Shown in pieces: positions 25,642-34,475 of a stretch of DNA of 64,000 bases. The notes beneath the pieces are model-generated. The model was not told the origin of the DNA and ran no database searches. It saw only the letters and a list, made by a program, of their open reading frames with translations. The stretch is taken from NCBI GenBank assembly GCA_947500505.1, contig CANMSL010000011.1, positions 1 to 64,000 of the forward strand. Direction: 5' to 3'. A program made the position numbers and the translations under genes. How positions within the stretch are numbered: position 1 is the stretch's first letter; each line of letters begins with the position of its first letter. The DNA is from an uncultured Aquimarina sp. GTDB lineage: Bacteria > Bacteroidota > Bacteroidia > Flavobacteriales > Flavobacteriaceae.

Positions 25642-26199
25642 ATGAATTGGATATATGAACCTTGGTCTTGGTATGTTTCAGGACCGTTAATAACTTTAGT
25701 GATGTTTTTATTGCTAATGATCGGCAAGAAATTCGGGATGTCGTCTAATCTAAGAACGATGTGTACCATTTGTGGAGCAGGAAAAACAGCAGATTTTTTT
25801 AAGTTTGATTGGCGAGCACAGCGTTGGAATCTTGTGGTAGTGTTGGGTGTAATTATTGGAGGTTTTATTGCAGAAAATTATTTATCCAATACTATAGATG
25901 TTGATTTAAACCCTAATGTTGTTACAGACCTTCAGGCTAAGGGATTTAATAACGCAGGCAATGGATATATGCCAGATATGTTATTCTCTAATGATGTTTT
26001 TACAGATCCAAAAGGTCTAGCAATTCTTATCATTGGTGGATTACTAGTCGGTTTTGGAGCACGGTATGCAGGAGGTTGTACTTCTGGTCATGCGATCTCA
26101 GGTTTGAGTGATTTACAATTACCATCTCTGATTGCTGTTATTGGTTTTTTTATCGGTGGTTTGGTAATGATACATTTAATTTTTCCCTTAATATTTTAG
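25642..26199 (+). CDS. YeeE/YedE-family sulfur transporter subunit
   Basis: A 185-residue membrane protein with about five helices and the half-YeeE motif GARYAGGCTSGHAISGLSDL, whose cysteine is central in thiosulfate uptake by YeeE. In many bacteria the full-length transporter is split into two adjacent genes, as here with 26203-26616. An N-terminal loop also carries CTICGAGK. It probably moves thiosulfate or another sulfur compound. It is in the sulfur cluster, though separated from the methyltransferase by a repeat. Confidence 0.85.
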   Translation: MNWIYEPWSWYVSGPLITLVMFLLLMIGKKFGMSSNLRTMCTICGAGKTADFFKFDWRAQRWNLVVVLGVIIGGFIAENYLSNTIDVDLNPNVVTDLQAKGFNNAGNGYMPDMLFSNDVFTDPKGLAILIIGGLLVGFGARYAGGCTSGHAISGLSDLQLPSLIAVIGFFIGGLVMIHLIFPLIF

Positions 26200-26202
26200 A
26201 TA

Positions 26203-26616
26203 ATGCGTACAATTATATATTTAGCAATTGGTATTTTTTTCGGAATTGTTCTATTTAAATCTGAGGCAGCGTCTTGGTTCAGGATTTATGAAATGTTTCA
26301 ATTCGCGTCTTTTCATATGTATGGAATTATAGGTTCTGCGGTAGGACTTGGTATTATCGTAGTTCAATTGATTAAAAGATTTAGCATAAAATCCATTTAT
26401 GGAGAAAAGATTAGTATAGCTCCAAAAGAAAAAAGTTATAGTCGCTATATACTCGGTGGAATTATTTTTGGATTAGGTTGGGCATTGGCGGGAGCATGTC
26501 CAGGTCCGATGTTTGTTTTGGCAGGAGCCGGATACTTGCCAATACTTATTGTAATTGCAGCATCAATTTTAGGGACTTTTCTATACGGTTTATTAAGAGA
26601 TAAACTACCGCACTAA
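26203..26616 (+). CDS. DUF6691/YeeE-type second half of a split sulfur transporter
   Basis: A 137-residue four-helix membrane protein with the partner motif GLGWALAGACPGPMFVLAGAGY, containing the second transport cysteine. It begins 3 bases after the first half, so the pair is translated together. Its 3' end overlaps the convergent dehydrogenase gene by 12 bases. Confidence 0.85.
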   Translation: MRTIIYLAIGIFFGIVLFKSEAASWFRIYEMFQFASFHMYGIIGSAVGLGIIVVQLIKRFSIKSIYGEKISIAPKEKSYSRYILGGIIFGLGWALAGACPGPMFVLAGAGYLPILIVIAASILGTFLYGLLRDKLPH

Positions 26617-27609
26617 TTCCATTGTGAGTTCATTTTCGGGAGTTTTATTTTGTTGCCAGCAGTTGATGTTATAAAAAGTTGCTTCTGCAATATTTGTTAA
26701 GGCTTCTTTAGTTGCAAAAGCTTGATGAGGAGTTATAAGAACATTAGGGAACTCAAGTAGTCTTTGTAGTAACTCATCATTTGGTTTTGCTTTAGAATGA
26801 TCATAGAAAAATACACTATGTTCGTATTCATATACATCAGCTCCATAGGCTGCAATTCTGTTCCATTTTAGAGCTTCTACTATTTCCGTAGTATTTACTA
26901 TGGCACCTCTGGCAATGTTAATGATGAATACTTCTCGTTTCATTAGCTGAATAAGATCTGCATCAATCATATAGTGGGTTGCAGAATTGAGAGGAACACT
27001 AAGCATAATGATATCCGATTGTCGGCATAGATCAGGTAATGCTACATATTCAATGTTATATTGTTTTGCAAAACTTTGATCCTCATCGATATCGTTGGCT
27101 ATCACTTTGCATCCAAAACCATTCATGATCTTAGCGATTACTTTACCAATTCTTCCGGTTCCGATGATTCCAACAGTTTTATTATTAAGATCAAATCCTA
27201 CAAGATTGCTTAAAGAAAAGTTATAAGAATGTACTTGGTGATCAGATACGATAAGTTTACGATTTAAAGCTAACAACAAGGCTACTGCGTGTTCTGCAAT
27301 GGCATTAGGAGAATATTCTGGTGTGTGTGCAACTTTAATCCCTAGTTTTTGGGCAGCTTTTAGATGTATATTGTCATAACCTGCAGAACGTAATGTGATA
27401 TACTTGACACCGAAGTCTTTTAGTAATTCTAATACTTTTGATGAGGCATCATCTGCCGAAAAAATAGAGATTACATCAAATCCTAAAGCTAACATTGCTG
27501 TTTTAGAAGTAAGTCTTTCAGGAATATATTTGATATGATATACATCACTATTTGCTTTTTCCAGAAAAGGGATTTCAAAATCTTTGGCGCTATATATCAA
27601 TATCTTCAT
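26605..27609 (-). CDS. ldhA: D-lactate dehydrogenase (D-2-hydroxyacid dehydrogenase)
   Basis: A 334-residue NAD-dependent dehydrogenase that interconverts pyruvate and D-lactate in fermentation. The Rossmann motif TVGIIGTGRIGKVIAKIM is near residue 145; the catalytic Arg (INIARGAIVN), Glu and His (LITPHQAFAT) are in place. It is closest to the LdhA group by its N-terminal IYSAKDFEIPFLEKAN. The start overlaps the upstream lipoprotein gene by 20 bases. A fermentative enzyme in a block of low-oxygen genes fits an oxygen-limited programme. Confidence 0.88.
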   Translation of the reverse strand: MKILIYSAKDFEIPFLEKANSDVYHIKYIPERLTSKTAMLALGFDVISIFSADDASSKVLELLKDFGVKYITLRSAGYDNIHLKAAQKLGIKVAHTPEYSPNAIAEHAVALLLALNRKLIVSDHQVHSYNFSLSNLVGFDLNNKTVGIIGTGRIGKVIAKIMNGFGCKVIANDIDEDQSFAKQYNIEYVALPDLCRQSDIIMLSVPLNSATHYMIDADLIQLMKREVFIINIARGAIVNTTEIVEALKWNRIAAYGADVYEYEHSVFFYDHSKAKPNDELLQRLLEFPNVLITPHQAFATKEALTNIAEATFYNINCWQQNKTPENELTMELVR

Positions 27610-28261
27610 TGTTCAGTTCTTCTTCAATTATTAATAGTTTTTGGCCTTTAAGAGCCCAGATCAGTACTTTTATATAATCTCCTACAGCTTTTTTTACATT
27701 TTCAGGCTCTGTAATGTCAATAGATCCTTTCCAGATTAATTCTCTTTCTTTATCAGGGCATATGCAGTATAAGGAGGTTTCTGCGTGATAGATTTCATAT
27801 GCTGAGTAATACCCATCCTCGTAATAAATATCTTGATTCTGATAGTAGTCGTCTTTAAAACTCTTGAAATCTTTATCTAGATTTCTATATGCTTGTACAA
27901 CAGTAACTTTGTCTTCTACGGCTAGTACTTTAGATAATAAAATAGCATCAAAACCGGCCTCCAGAAGTTTACCTTCCATGGCTAACAACTCTTCTTCAGT
28001 TTTTGGTGATTGGGTAAATGATTTTTCAAAAAAATCAAGGCTTTTTTCTGATGTAACTCCGTTATTTTTAAGTGTTTGCGTAAGTTTTTTCTCAAATACT
28101 TTTCTTCCATCGGTATCGGCAGTCATTCCTATGACCAATACTTTATTTGCTTCAAAAGTATCAATGTCAGGGTTTTTCCATACCTCGACAAGCTCACTAG
28201 ATGAACAACTCGTTAACAATCCTGCAACAATTAAAATGATATATGTGTTTAGTTTATTCAT
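27590..28261 (-). CDS. Hypothetical lipoprotein of an Ldh-associated operon
   Basis: A 223-residue lipoprotein: signal peptide with lipobox LLTSC, then an alpha/beta domain beginning VEVWKNPDIDTFEANKVLVIGM that resembles DUF4136-like or GNA1162-like periplasmic lipoproteins. The C-terminal tail is acidic (EEELNNEDIDI). It overlaps its upstream neighbour by 8 bases and the ldhA start by 20, so the three are one transcript. Function unknown. Confidence 0.65.
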   Translation of the reverse strand: MNKLNTYIILIVAGLLTSCSSSELVEVWKNPDIDTFEANKVLVIGMTADTDGRKVFEKKLTQTLKNNGVTSEKSLDFFEKSFTQSPKTEEELLAMEGKLLEAGFDAILLSKVLAVEDKVTVVQAYRNLDKDFKSFKDDYYQNQDIYYEDGYYSAYEIYHAETSLYCICPDKERELIWKGSIDITEPENVKKAVGDYIKVLIWALKGQKLLIIEEELNNEDIDI

Positions 28262-28766
28262 TGTTTCTTTTTATTATTTGATTAAGTCTATTTGCTATAG
28301 TATCTGTGTATTGAGCTGTTTTTTCTATGATGGATTCTCCAGAAATTACATCTACATCTTTTAGAGCAATATTACTACTCCCAACTGTGGATAAAATAAT
28401 GAGTTTGTCCAATTGTTCAGGATGATTTTTTATGAACTTTTTTACGTTTCTGGGTGGACTTCCATATTCCCAAGAATTGATGAATATCATAGCATCCCAT
28501 TTTTCAAGATTTACAGTGAATAACGTATATACATCTATTACCTTAAAATGAACTGTATCTTTTTCATACCTTCTTAAAATCCCTTTCACAACAGAATCTT
28601 TAAACTTGCTGCCTTGAGAAGCTATTAACACTTTTGTTTTAGCACTTGGATCATTTACTTCAAAAGGAATAACGGTATCCATAGAATACGTATATTCATA
28701 CCAAGCCCAGAATCCTATAAAGAGAACGACAAGAATTAACACTATTTTTTTTAATATGCTTATCAA
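28254..28766 (-). CDS. Membrane-anchored flavodoxin-like protein
   Basis: A 170-residue protein with an N-terminal helix (residues 5-27) and a soluble alpha/beta domain. KVLIASQGSKFKDSVVKGILRRY at the first strand-loop-helix and AMIFINSWEYGSPPRNVKKFI at the middle loop resemble the flavodoxin fold, but the FMN phosphate loop is not canonical. Redox function is therefore uncertain. It lies in the operon upstream of the lipoprotein and ldhA. Confidence 0.55.
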   Translation of the reverse strand: MISILKKIVLILVVLFIGFWAWYEYTYSMDTVIPFEVNDPSAKTKVLIASQGSKFKDSVVKGILRRYEKDTVHFKVIDVYTLFTVNLEKWDAMIFINSWEYGSPPRNVKKFIKNHPEQLDKLIILSTVGSSNIALKDVDVISGESIIEKTAQYTDTIANRLNQIIKRNNE

Positions 28767-28777
28767 AAGGATTACTG

Positions 28778-29221
28778 TTAGTTTAATAAACGTTTTTGTT
28801 TCCCTTTCTTAATGATAGCTTTGATAAGATCAAATATTCTTCTTTTAGTTTGTTTATAGCTGTCAAAATATGCACTTACTTCTACCATTAGTTTTCCGTG
28901 ATCTTCTTTATATTGTTTTTCTTCTTTCGGTTGATCAATACCATCCACAAGTATTGTAAGTTGATTACAGTGTCCTATTACTTTTTTTAGTAAAGGATTA
29001 ATGTCTTTTCTATTTTGATTAAGTTCATTGATTATTTCACTGCTTTTTTCAAAAGTCTTTTCTGAGATCAGTTGTACAGTGTAATTTTCTATTAGTTCAT
29101 CTAAAAAATGTTGCTCATCTTTGATGAACTTTAACTCAGAGATCCAATTAAGAGAAGCTTCGTGCAATTCTTCTGCACTTTTCCACTCTATATATTTAAT
29201 ATTGGCTTGTTTCGATTTCAT
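28778..29221 (-). CDS. Helical-bundle protein, paralogue of 29908-30321
   Basis: A 147-residue, fully helical, charged protein (HEASLNWISELKFIKDEQHFLDEL). The segment resembles SLQFIEGEVLFINQLLHSYV in the protein at 29908-30321, and both have similar length and a basic C-terminus, so I regard them as distant paralogues flanking hsp20. No known domain. It leads the operon to ldhA. Confidence 0.55.
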   Translation of the reverse strand: MKSKQANIKYIEWKSAEELHEASLNWISELKFIKDEQHFLDELIENYTVQLISEKTFEKSSEIINELNQNRKDINPLLKKVIGHCNQLTILVDGIDQPKEEKQYKEDHGKLMVEVSAYFDSYKQTKRRIFDLIKAIIKKGKQKRLLN

Positions 29222-29273
29222 CTGTTTACATTTTATAGTTTATTAGAATTCAGCGTTAGGTTGAAATAGGTTT

Positions 29274-29313
29274 ATGTTTTATATAGCGGTTATTTATAAT
29301 CGATATAAAACAT
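29274..29313 (-). promoter_or_regulatory. Inverted repeat upstream of the 28778-29221 gene
   Basis: ATGTTTTATAT (29274-29284) and ATATAAAACAT (29303-29313) are perfect 11-base arms separated by 18 bases, 53-92 bases before the start codon. It may be an operator. No good -7 match was seen between it and the gene. Confidence 0.35.
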
Positions 29314-29316
29314 ATC

Positions 29317-29356
29317 AAAAAGGCAGAAAATAACTCCCCCAAAATTGTTTTCTGCC
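29317..29356 (-). terminator. Rho-independent terminator of hsp20
   Basis: On the minus strand GGCAGAAAA pairs with TTTTCTGCC (29348-29356 and 29322-29330), followed by a T run (29317-29321), 14 bases past the hsp20 stop. Confidence 0.75.
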
Positions 29357-29369
29357 GTAAATACTGAGA

Positions 29370-29813
29370 TTATTCTATCTCAATTACTTTTTTAGGCTGT
29401 ACTTTGGCTTCTTCTTTTTTTAATAGATTAAGTGTAAGAACCCCATTTTTGTATTTTGCTTTTACAGCTTCATTTTGATCTACACTAGTAGGCAATTGTA
29501 GCTTTCTGTCGAAAGAATTATAACTAAATTCTCTACGAGTATAATCTTTCTCTTCCTCTATTTCTTCTTTACGCTTTTCTGCACAGATGTGCAGTACATC
29601 ATCTTCCATGGTTACTTCAATATCTTTTTTTGAAAATCCAGGAACTGCTAGTTCAATTTCGAAGTCATCCTCGTGTTCTTTTACATTCATTGCAGGTAAG
29701 TTTCTGTCTTTGATAAAAAAGTCATCTGCAAAGAAGTTGTCTGTATCCATCCAATTAGAGATGGTGTCATTGAACCAAGGAAATCTGTTTCTGTTAAATT
29801 TAATGATTGACAT
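29370..29813 (-). CDS. Hsp20-family small heat-shock protein
   Basis: A 147-residue small chaperone. The alpha-crystallin domain spans about 38-140 (MNVKEHEDDFEIELAVPGFSK ... AKYKNGVLTLNL), with a short C-terminal extension ending KKVIEIE. It holds unfolding proteins in the cytosol. It has its own FixK-like box (29887-29898) and -7 element and a clear terminator, so it is expressed as a single gene under the same control as the USPs. Confidence 0.93.
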   Translation of the reverse strand: MSIIKFNRNRFPWFNDTISNWMDTDNFFADDFFIKDRNLPAMNVKEHEDDFEIELAVPGFSKKDIEVTMEDDVLHICAEKRKEEIEEEKDYTRREFSYNSFDRKLQLPTSVDQNEAVKAKYKNGVLTLNLLKKEEAKVQPKKVIEIE

Positions 29814-29855
29814 AATGTTTAGGTTTTAATGTTTAGTAATTTGTCTTAAGTGTCT

Positions 29856-29898
29856 TAAAAGTAGTTGGTTAGGTTGCCGAAAAAAATGATAAATATCA
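29856..29898 (-). promoter_or_regulatory. FixK/FNR-like box plus -7 element for hsp20
   Basis: TGATAAATATCA (29887-29898) with TACTTTTA on the minus strand (29856-29863), 29.5 bases from the dyad centre. Confidence 0.6.
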
Positions 29899-29907
29899 GT
29901 TTGAAGG

Positions 29908-30321
29908 TTATTTTTTATTGTGCTTCAGAATACCACCTGCATAATTAAATACTTCAGATTTTAGCTTTCTGAAATTTCTATAAAAATCATTGAAGCGTTT
30001 CTTTAAAGATTTATGTTCTTCATAGTAGTAGTGATCACAGGAAATGGTATCACATTCCAGCATTCCGCCTAAATCACTTTCATGCTTTCGTATTTCTTCA
30101 TTGAGGTTTTCTATTTCTTTTTGTACTTCGCTAATCTCTTGTTTGAATTCTTGTAATCGCTCAAAAAGATTAGGTGTTGTTGGTTCAAAAACGTAAGAGT
30201 GTAGTAGCTGGTTGATAAATAGCACTTCACCTTCGATGAATTGTAGACTGGATTTTGATTCTAACGTATCAAAATGAATATCTCTAAGATCTTTGTTTGT
30301 TGTATTTATTTCAGTTGCCAT
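29908..30321 (-). CDS. Helical-bundle protein, paralogue of 28778-29221
   Basis: A 137-residue protein made of long charged helices (FERLQEFKQEISEVQKEIEN) and a short acidic Cys-containing turn (ECDTISCDHYYYEE). Similar in size and helix layout to the protein at 28778-29221. The two flank hsp20 and may be stress-related, but no family is recognised. The FixK-like box at 29887 lies just beyond its stop codon and points away from it. Confidence 0.55.
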   Translation of the reverse strand: MATEINTTNKDLRDIHFDTLESKSSLQFIEGEVLFINQLLHSYVFEPTTPNLFERLQEFKQEISEVQKEIENLNEEIRKHESDLGGMLECDTISCDHYYYEEHKSLKKRFNDFYRNFRKLKSEVFNYAGGILKHNKK

Positions 30322-30383
30322 GGTTTTAAGTTTTAAAAGATTATAAGTAGATTGATTAGCTATTGTGTATTATGAAAGAAATG

Positions 30384-30568
30384 TTAAAGAAAAGCGTCAG
30401 TTCGAGTGATTTTCCAAAATGTAATGGAGGAAAATTGTATCGAGAATAGCTTTTTGTATCCAAAATCCTATTCTCGATAGCTCTACTGAGCTTGTCGAAG
30501 TACACTTCTTCTTTCAGTCGAAGCACTCGAATTGACGAATTTTGAATAAAAAAATCATAATGCACAAC
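30384..30568. repeat. Palindromic repeat with TCAGTTCGAGTG ends (copy 2)
   Basis: Homologous to 25383-25588 from AAAGAAAAGCGTCAGTTCGA through CACTCGAATTGACGAATTTT and the shared outer word AATCATAATGCACAAC. A 78-residue frame across it is a product of the repeat, not a gene. Confidence 0.65.
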
Positions 30569-30670
30569 AGCTTGATTAACTATACGATACACAAGTAAGC
30601 TAGTTAAAAATTAAAACCTAAAAAATGATAATAGTCACGTTTTTAACCTTAATTCGATATAAGAAAATTT

Positions 30671-30842
30671 ACGTCAGTCAGATTGATCCGCCTCAAGCGG
30701 ATTGTATCGAAGACCTGCCTACCTGTCGAATGGCAGGCAGGCAAGTGAATTTTCAATCAAAAGCCTAATTTCGATACAATTTTTCTACTGTCATCTCGAG
30801 CGGAGTCGAGAGACACTATGAAAAATCACTCAATTTGACGGC
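30671..30842. repeat. Palindromic intergenic repeat, GCCGTCAAAT family (reverse orientation)
   Basis: Ends CACTATGAAAAATCACTC then AATTTGACGGC, the reverse complement of the start of the copies at 43178 and 43492. It includes a nested GTCATCTCGAGCGGAGTCGA word also seen near 51999. Confidence 0.6.
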
Positions 30843-30888
30843 TTTTTTCAATCCATCCGTTATATCAAACTCACGTTTTCCGGATATT

Positions 30889-32259
30889 TTAGATAATAAT
30901 CTCCTGAACTTCATTCAGTTTTGGGATGTGAGTTTTCCAATTAAAAGCATCTCGTAATTTGATATTAAATGCTTCTGAAGCAGATGGTTCTCCGTGAATA
31001 AGGAAGACTTTTTCCGGGATGTTTTTAATTTTACTGACCCAATCAAGCAATTCATATTGATCTGCGTGAGCAGACAGGCTTTCTATATGATGTATTTGTG
31101 CTTTTACTGGATAATACTTCCCATATAATTTGATTTCATGAACTCCATCCTGTAGCTGTCTACCTCTGGTTCCTTCGGCTTGATACCCTACTAAAAGAAC
31201 AGATGTAGTGGTAATATCTACCAACTGTTTTAGATAGGTTAACACTCTACCTCCAGTAACCATTCCGCTACCGGCAATGACAATTTTTGGTCTTGGATTA
31301 TCAATTACTTCCCAGGTTTCTTTGTATGAGGTAACGATATTGATATGATTACATAGCGCATAATAATCTTTCATTGGTAGTTTGTGCCAATCCGGAAATT
31401 GTTCAAAAACGGATAACACATTATTACCCATGGGACTATCGATAAAGATCGGGATATCCGGAATTCGATTTTTTTGGTATAACTTCCACAATAAATACAT
31501 CAATGTTTGTAAGCGCTCGACAGCAAAGGATGGAATGATTAGCGTTCCTCTTTTATATAAAGTTTCATTGATTAATTCGATTAGCTTTTCTTCGACATTT
31601 TGATTCGGATGCAGTTTATTACCATAGGTGCTTTCTATAAAAAGAAAATCTGCCCAATCTGGTTTTTGTGGGGGTCTTAGTAATAAATCGCCAGGTCGTC
31701 CCACATCTCCTGAGAAGACTAAAGTTTTTCCAAAAAGATTTAATTCGATGAAACAGGCTCCTATAATATGTCCATTATACCTAAATCTATATTCAATATC
31801 GTCTGATAAGGAAATCCAGTCGTCTTTTTCTTTTGCTTTAAAATATTGTAATGTTTTTTCTACATCTTTTATGGTGTAAAAAGGTAAAGCAGGATTATGT
31901 TTAGAATACCCTTCTTTATTTGCTTTATCTGCTTCTTCTTCATGGATTTTTGCACTGTCACGCAGGATAATTTCGGTAATTGCCAATGTAGGTGCAGTTC
32001 CTATAATAGTACCGCGGAATCCTTGTTTTACTAGTCTTGGTAGATAACCTGTATGATCCAGATGTCCGTGTGTTAGAAGAACGGTATCAATGGCAGAAGC
32101 GTCAACGGGAAACTCTTTCCAATTTAATTCTCGTAGTTCTTTTATACCTTGAAACATACCACAGTCTATTAAAATATTCTTTTGTGGTGTTTCTATATAA
32201 AATTTAGACCCCGTGACGGTTCTTGCAGCTCCCAGAAAGTGAATTTTAACCGATGACAT
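30889..32259 (-). CDS. Beta-CASP metallo-beta-lactamase RNase-like protein
   Basis: A 456-residue protein of the CPSF73/RNase-type MBL family. The metal site LTHGHLDHTG (H64, H66, D68, H69) is complete, followed by SGDVGRPGD, the beta-CASP insertion (IESTYGN, IPSFAVERLQ, GSGMVTGGR) and SAHADQYELL with a final HGE. Such proteins cut RNA, here probably in stress-related RNA turnover. It is the last gene of an operon that begins with a USP and includes the ATP-cone nuclease and an unknown protein. Confidence 0.9.
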   Translation of the reverse strand: MSSVKIHFLGAARTVTGSKFYIETPQKNILIDCGMFQGIKELRELNWKEFPVDASAIDTVLLTHGHLDHTGYLPRLVKQGFRGTIIGTAPTLAITEIILRDSAKIHEEEADKANKEGYSKHNPALPFYTIKDVEKTLQYFKAKEKDDWISLSDDIEYRFRYNGHIIGACFIELNLFGKTLVFSGDVGRPGDLLLRPPQKPDWADFLFIESTYGNKLHPNQNVEEKLIELINETLYKRGTLIIPSFAVERLQTLMYLLWKLYQKNRIPDIPIFIDSPMGNNVLSVFEQFPDWHKLPMKDYYALCNHINIVTSYKETWEVIDNPRPKIVIAGSGMVTGGRVLTYLKQLVDITTTSVLLVGYQAEGTRGRQLQDGVHEIKLYGKYYPVKAQIHHIESLSAHADQYELLDWVSKIKNIPEKVFLIHGEPSASEAFNIKLRDAFNWKTHIPKLNEVQEIII

Positions 32260-32270
32260 AAAAAGATATT

Positions 32271-33113
32271 TTATTCGTTACATAGCATATTTACTTCATG
32301 TAGTATTTTTTGCTTTCTCTTTTCAGAAATGCCTAAATGGTCCAAATAGAACATATCTCCTCTTAGCTGTTTATATAGAACAATATCTCTACTTAATAAA
32401 AACTGCTTTTCTCGATTGGTCAGAAGTGTTGATACGGTTATTGGATATAATCCTAAACGATCAATCCTATCTTTAAGCCCGTTCTCTTTTGGATAATCCC
32501 AACTTAATAAATACAACCCGGCGCACTTTCCATATTGGATAGCATCTTTTGTGAATCGTGTATTCGTTACCACCCATCCCTGATTGGGTATGATTTGGTT
32601 CTCTTTTTTATCCTCAAAATTATGAAGGATATCTTGATATCTGGAGTGTATGTATAATGGAATTTTGACATTACAATTGCGCCCTTCTTCACTATGAAAT
32701 TTACATTCGATAATAATATAATCCGAATTTTTCTTAGCAACTACATCAACTTCGTGAGAAACACATTTGCCGAATATAATTTGTCCGATATTGACTTGGT
32801 ATCCGGAATATTTAAGAATAGCTCCCACGAAACTCTCGAATGGAAAGCCAGTAGGACCTAATTCATAAATGGCCTTTTTGAGTTTATATTTTGAAGCAAA
32901 AACAGATTTTTGTTTTTTTAGTAAAGCAAACGCTCTGTTGTAAATCTCCTTTGTAGAAATACCTTGGTATAATTCATCTCTAACCGTGTCAATAATTTGA
33001 TCAACGGTTTTGTTGTCTGCTCCGCTTCTTCTTAGTGAATTCTGTAATTTATTTAAAGAGAACTTCACTTTTTTTCCAGAAGATTTTAGAATATCGAAAT
33101 CTTCGTGTTCCAT
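32271..33113 (-). CDS. ATP-cone plus Mrr-like nuclease fusion
   Basis: A 280-residue protein. Residues about 8-90 match an ATP-cone (KKVKFSLNKLQNSLRRSGAD ... YELGPTGF), the nucleotide-sensing module of ribonucleotide reductases and NrdR. Residues about 90-200 form a restriction-endonuclease-like domain with D123 (HEVDVVAKK) and E136-x-K138 (IIECKFH), the D-ExK catalytic set. A nuclease gated by nucleotide level is the natural inference. It sits between a beta-CASP RNase (11-base gap) and a small unknown protein in a USP operon. Confidence 0.82.
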   Translation of the reverse strand: MEHEDFDILKSSGKKVKFSLNKLQNSLRRSGADNKTVDQIIDTVRDELYQGISTKEIYNRAFALLKKQKSVFASKYKLKKAIYELGPTGFPFESFVGAILKYSGYQVNIGQIIFGKCVSHEVDVVAKKNSDYIIIECKFHSEEGRNCNVKIPLYIHSRYQDILHNFEDKKENQIIPNQGWVVTNTRFTKDAIQYGKCAGLYLLSWDYPKENGLKDRIDRLGLYPITVSTLLTNREKQFLLSRDIVLYKQLRGDMFYLDHLGISEKRKQKILHEVNMLCNE

Positions 33114-33150
33114 AGATGTGTTGCTAAAAAGATGAATGCCGGACGACTTA

Positions 33151-33573
33151 TTAAACTAAGCGTTGTTTATGTTTTTTGAAATAGTCTCGGATTAATGCTT
33201 TGGTCTGATTCTCTGTCATACTATCTGCTTTGAGAACAGCTTTTACTTTTTCGGCTATTTTCTTGTAGTTCGTTTCAAGCTCCTTAAGAAATTTTTCACC
33301 GGATTCAGCAGGGCCATAAATTACAATGCTATCAGCATTTTCTATATATGGAATTATTTTTTTAAAATAGTTTTTAAATTGATGCTTTTCACGTTCCATG
33401 TATTTACTGTCCTGGACTACATCTTGTGGTCCTCCTTTAAATCGAGTTCCTGAACCTCCGTGAATACGATAATCTTCTATTTCAGAAAAAATCGTGGTCA
33501 TGTCTTCATTACTTTCTTGGATGTCTATGATATAGGCTTTTTCCTTATCCATCCATATGCCTGTGTTTTTCAT
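33151..33573 (-). CDS. Small conserved protein, possible eRF1-like fold
   Basis: A 140-residue soluble protein: an N-terminal strand pair GIWMDKEKAYIIDIQ, a flexible GGSGTRFKGGPQDV loop, a YFKKIIPYIENADSIVIYGPAESG alpha/beta core and a basic C-terminal helix. The opening and the IYGPAE turn recall bacterial eRF1-like (baeRF) proteins linked to ribosome rescue, but the match is weak. It lies 22 bases after a USP gene and before the ATP-cone nuclease. Confidence 0.5.
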   Translation of the reverse strand: MKNTGIWMDKEKAYIIDIQESNEDMTTIFSEIEDYRIHGGSGTRFKGGPQDVVQDSKYMEREKHQFKNYFKKIIPYIENADSIVIYGPAESGEKFLKELETNYKKIAEKVKAVLKADSMTENQTKALIRDYFKKHKQRLV

Positions 33574-33595
33574 AACTAGTAGATTTTAGTAGATT

Positions 33596-34447
33596 TTAAT
33601 TTTTAATATCGTGCAACGCTAATACGGGTACTTTAGAATGGTATCCGAGGTCTTTGACCATGGGTCTGGAAAATATACTTCCGAAGAAACTATGTTTTCT
33701 GTTTATAAATGTGATCATATCGCTATTTCTGCTTTCTACAAATGAACTTAAACCTCCCTTTACATCGACATTATGTAGGATGTGGAATGTATGAGGGATG
33801 TCCTCAAAATATTCCTTTAATAATTTTTGATTATTTTTTTGCTCTTCGCTCAAAGTATCATCATTGGAAATGTATAGAAAGCGTACAGCAGCATGACTGA
33901 TTTTTGCAATTTCAATGAGATATTGCAGCTCTCTTCGCTTAATTTGTGTCTTATAATCTGTTGGAAAGACAATTTCTTTCGGTTGTTTGTAACTTGCATC
34001 AGCAGGAATAGCCATAACAGGGCAGTTTCTTACTTTTTCCATGATCAAAATAGTATTACTACCGTAAACAATATCACTTGCATTGGTTGTTCCTTTGGTA
34101 CCCATAATGACCATTTCAATATCTTGTTTGTCTACCAGATCTTTAATCCCTTCTAATAAGCTATTAAACTGGGAGATCATAAAGAATTTATGATGTGGAT
34201 AATCATCCCTAAAGGACAGTCTTTCTAAAATTTTTGCCAACCCTTTTTCTGATCGTTCTTTGGCTTCATCATAGGTTTTTTCTCCGGGTTCAGGAATCAT
34301 CATGCTTTCTAGCGCATAGCCGGTTGCATTAAACACATTTAGAATATAAAAATCACACTCTTCGTTTTTATAGAGTTCAATGGCATAACTTATGGCGTTC
34401 CACGCGTTTTTAGAAAAATCTGTGGGTAATAAGATCTTCTTTTTCAT
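33596..34447 (-). CDS. Two-domain universal stress protein
   Basis: A 283-residue tandem USP with the opening ILLPTDFSKNAWNAISYAIEL and an intact ATP motif GTKG-X9-GS (GSNT). The second half keeps the USP fold but not the motif, and ends VPVLALHDIKN. It heads the four-gene operon with the small protein, ATP-cone nuclease and beta-CASP RNase. The promoter box lies at 34507-34518, overlapping the end of the upstream USP. Confidence 0.9.
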   Translation of the reverse strand: MKKKILLPTDFSKNAWNAISYAIELYKNEECDFYILNVFNATGYALESMMIPEPGEKTYDEAKERSEKGLAKILERLSFRDDYPHHKFFMISQFNSLLEGIKDLVDKQDIEMVIMGTKGTTNASDIVYGSNTILIMEKVRNCPVMAIPADASYKQPKEIVFPTDYKTQIKRRELQYLIEIAKISHAAVRFLYISNDDTLSEEQKNNQKLLKEYFEDIPHTFHILHNVDVKGGLSSFVESRNSDMITFINRKHSFFGSIFSRPMVKDLGYHSKVPVLALHDIKN

Positions 34448-34475
34448 TGGAATAGATTTTTAATGATTAATACTT

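Noticed and set aside
30356..30592. 78-residue minus-strand frame
   Set aside because: It runs through the palindromic repeat at 30384-30568 and is a by-product of that sequence.
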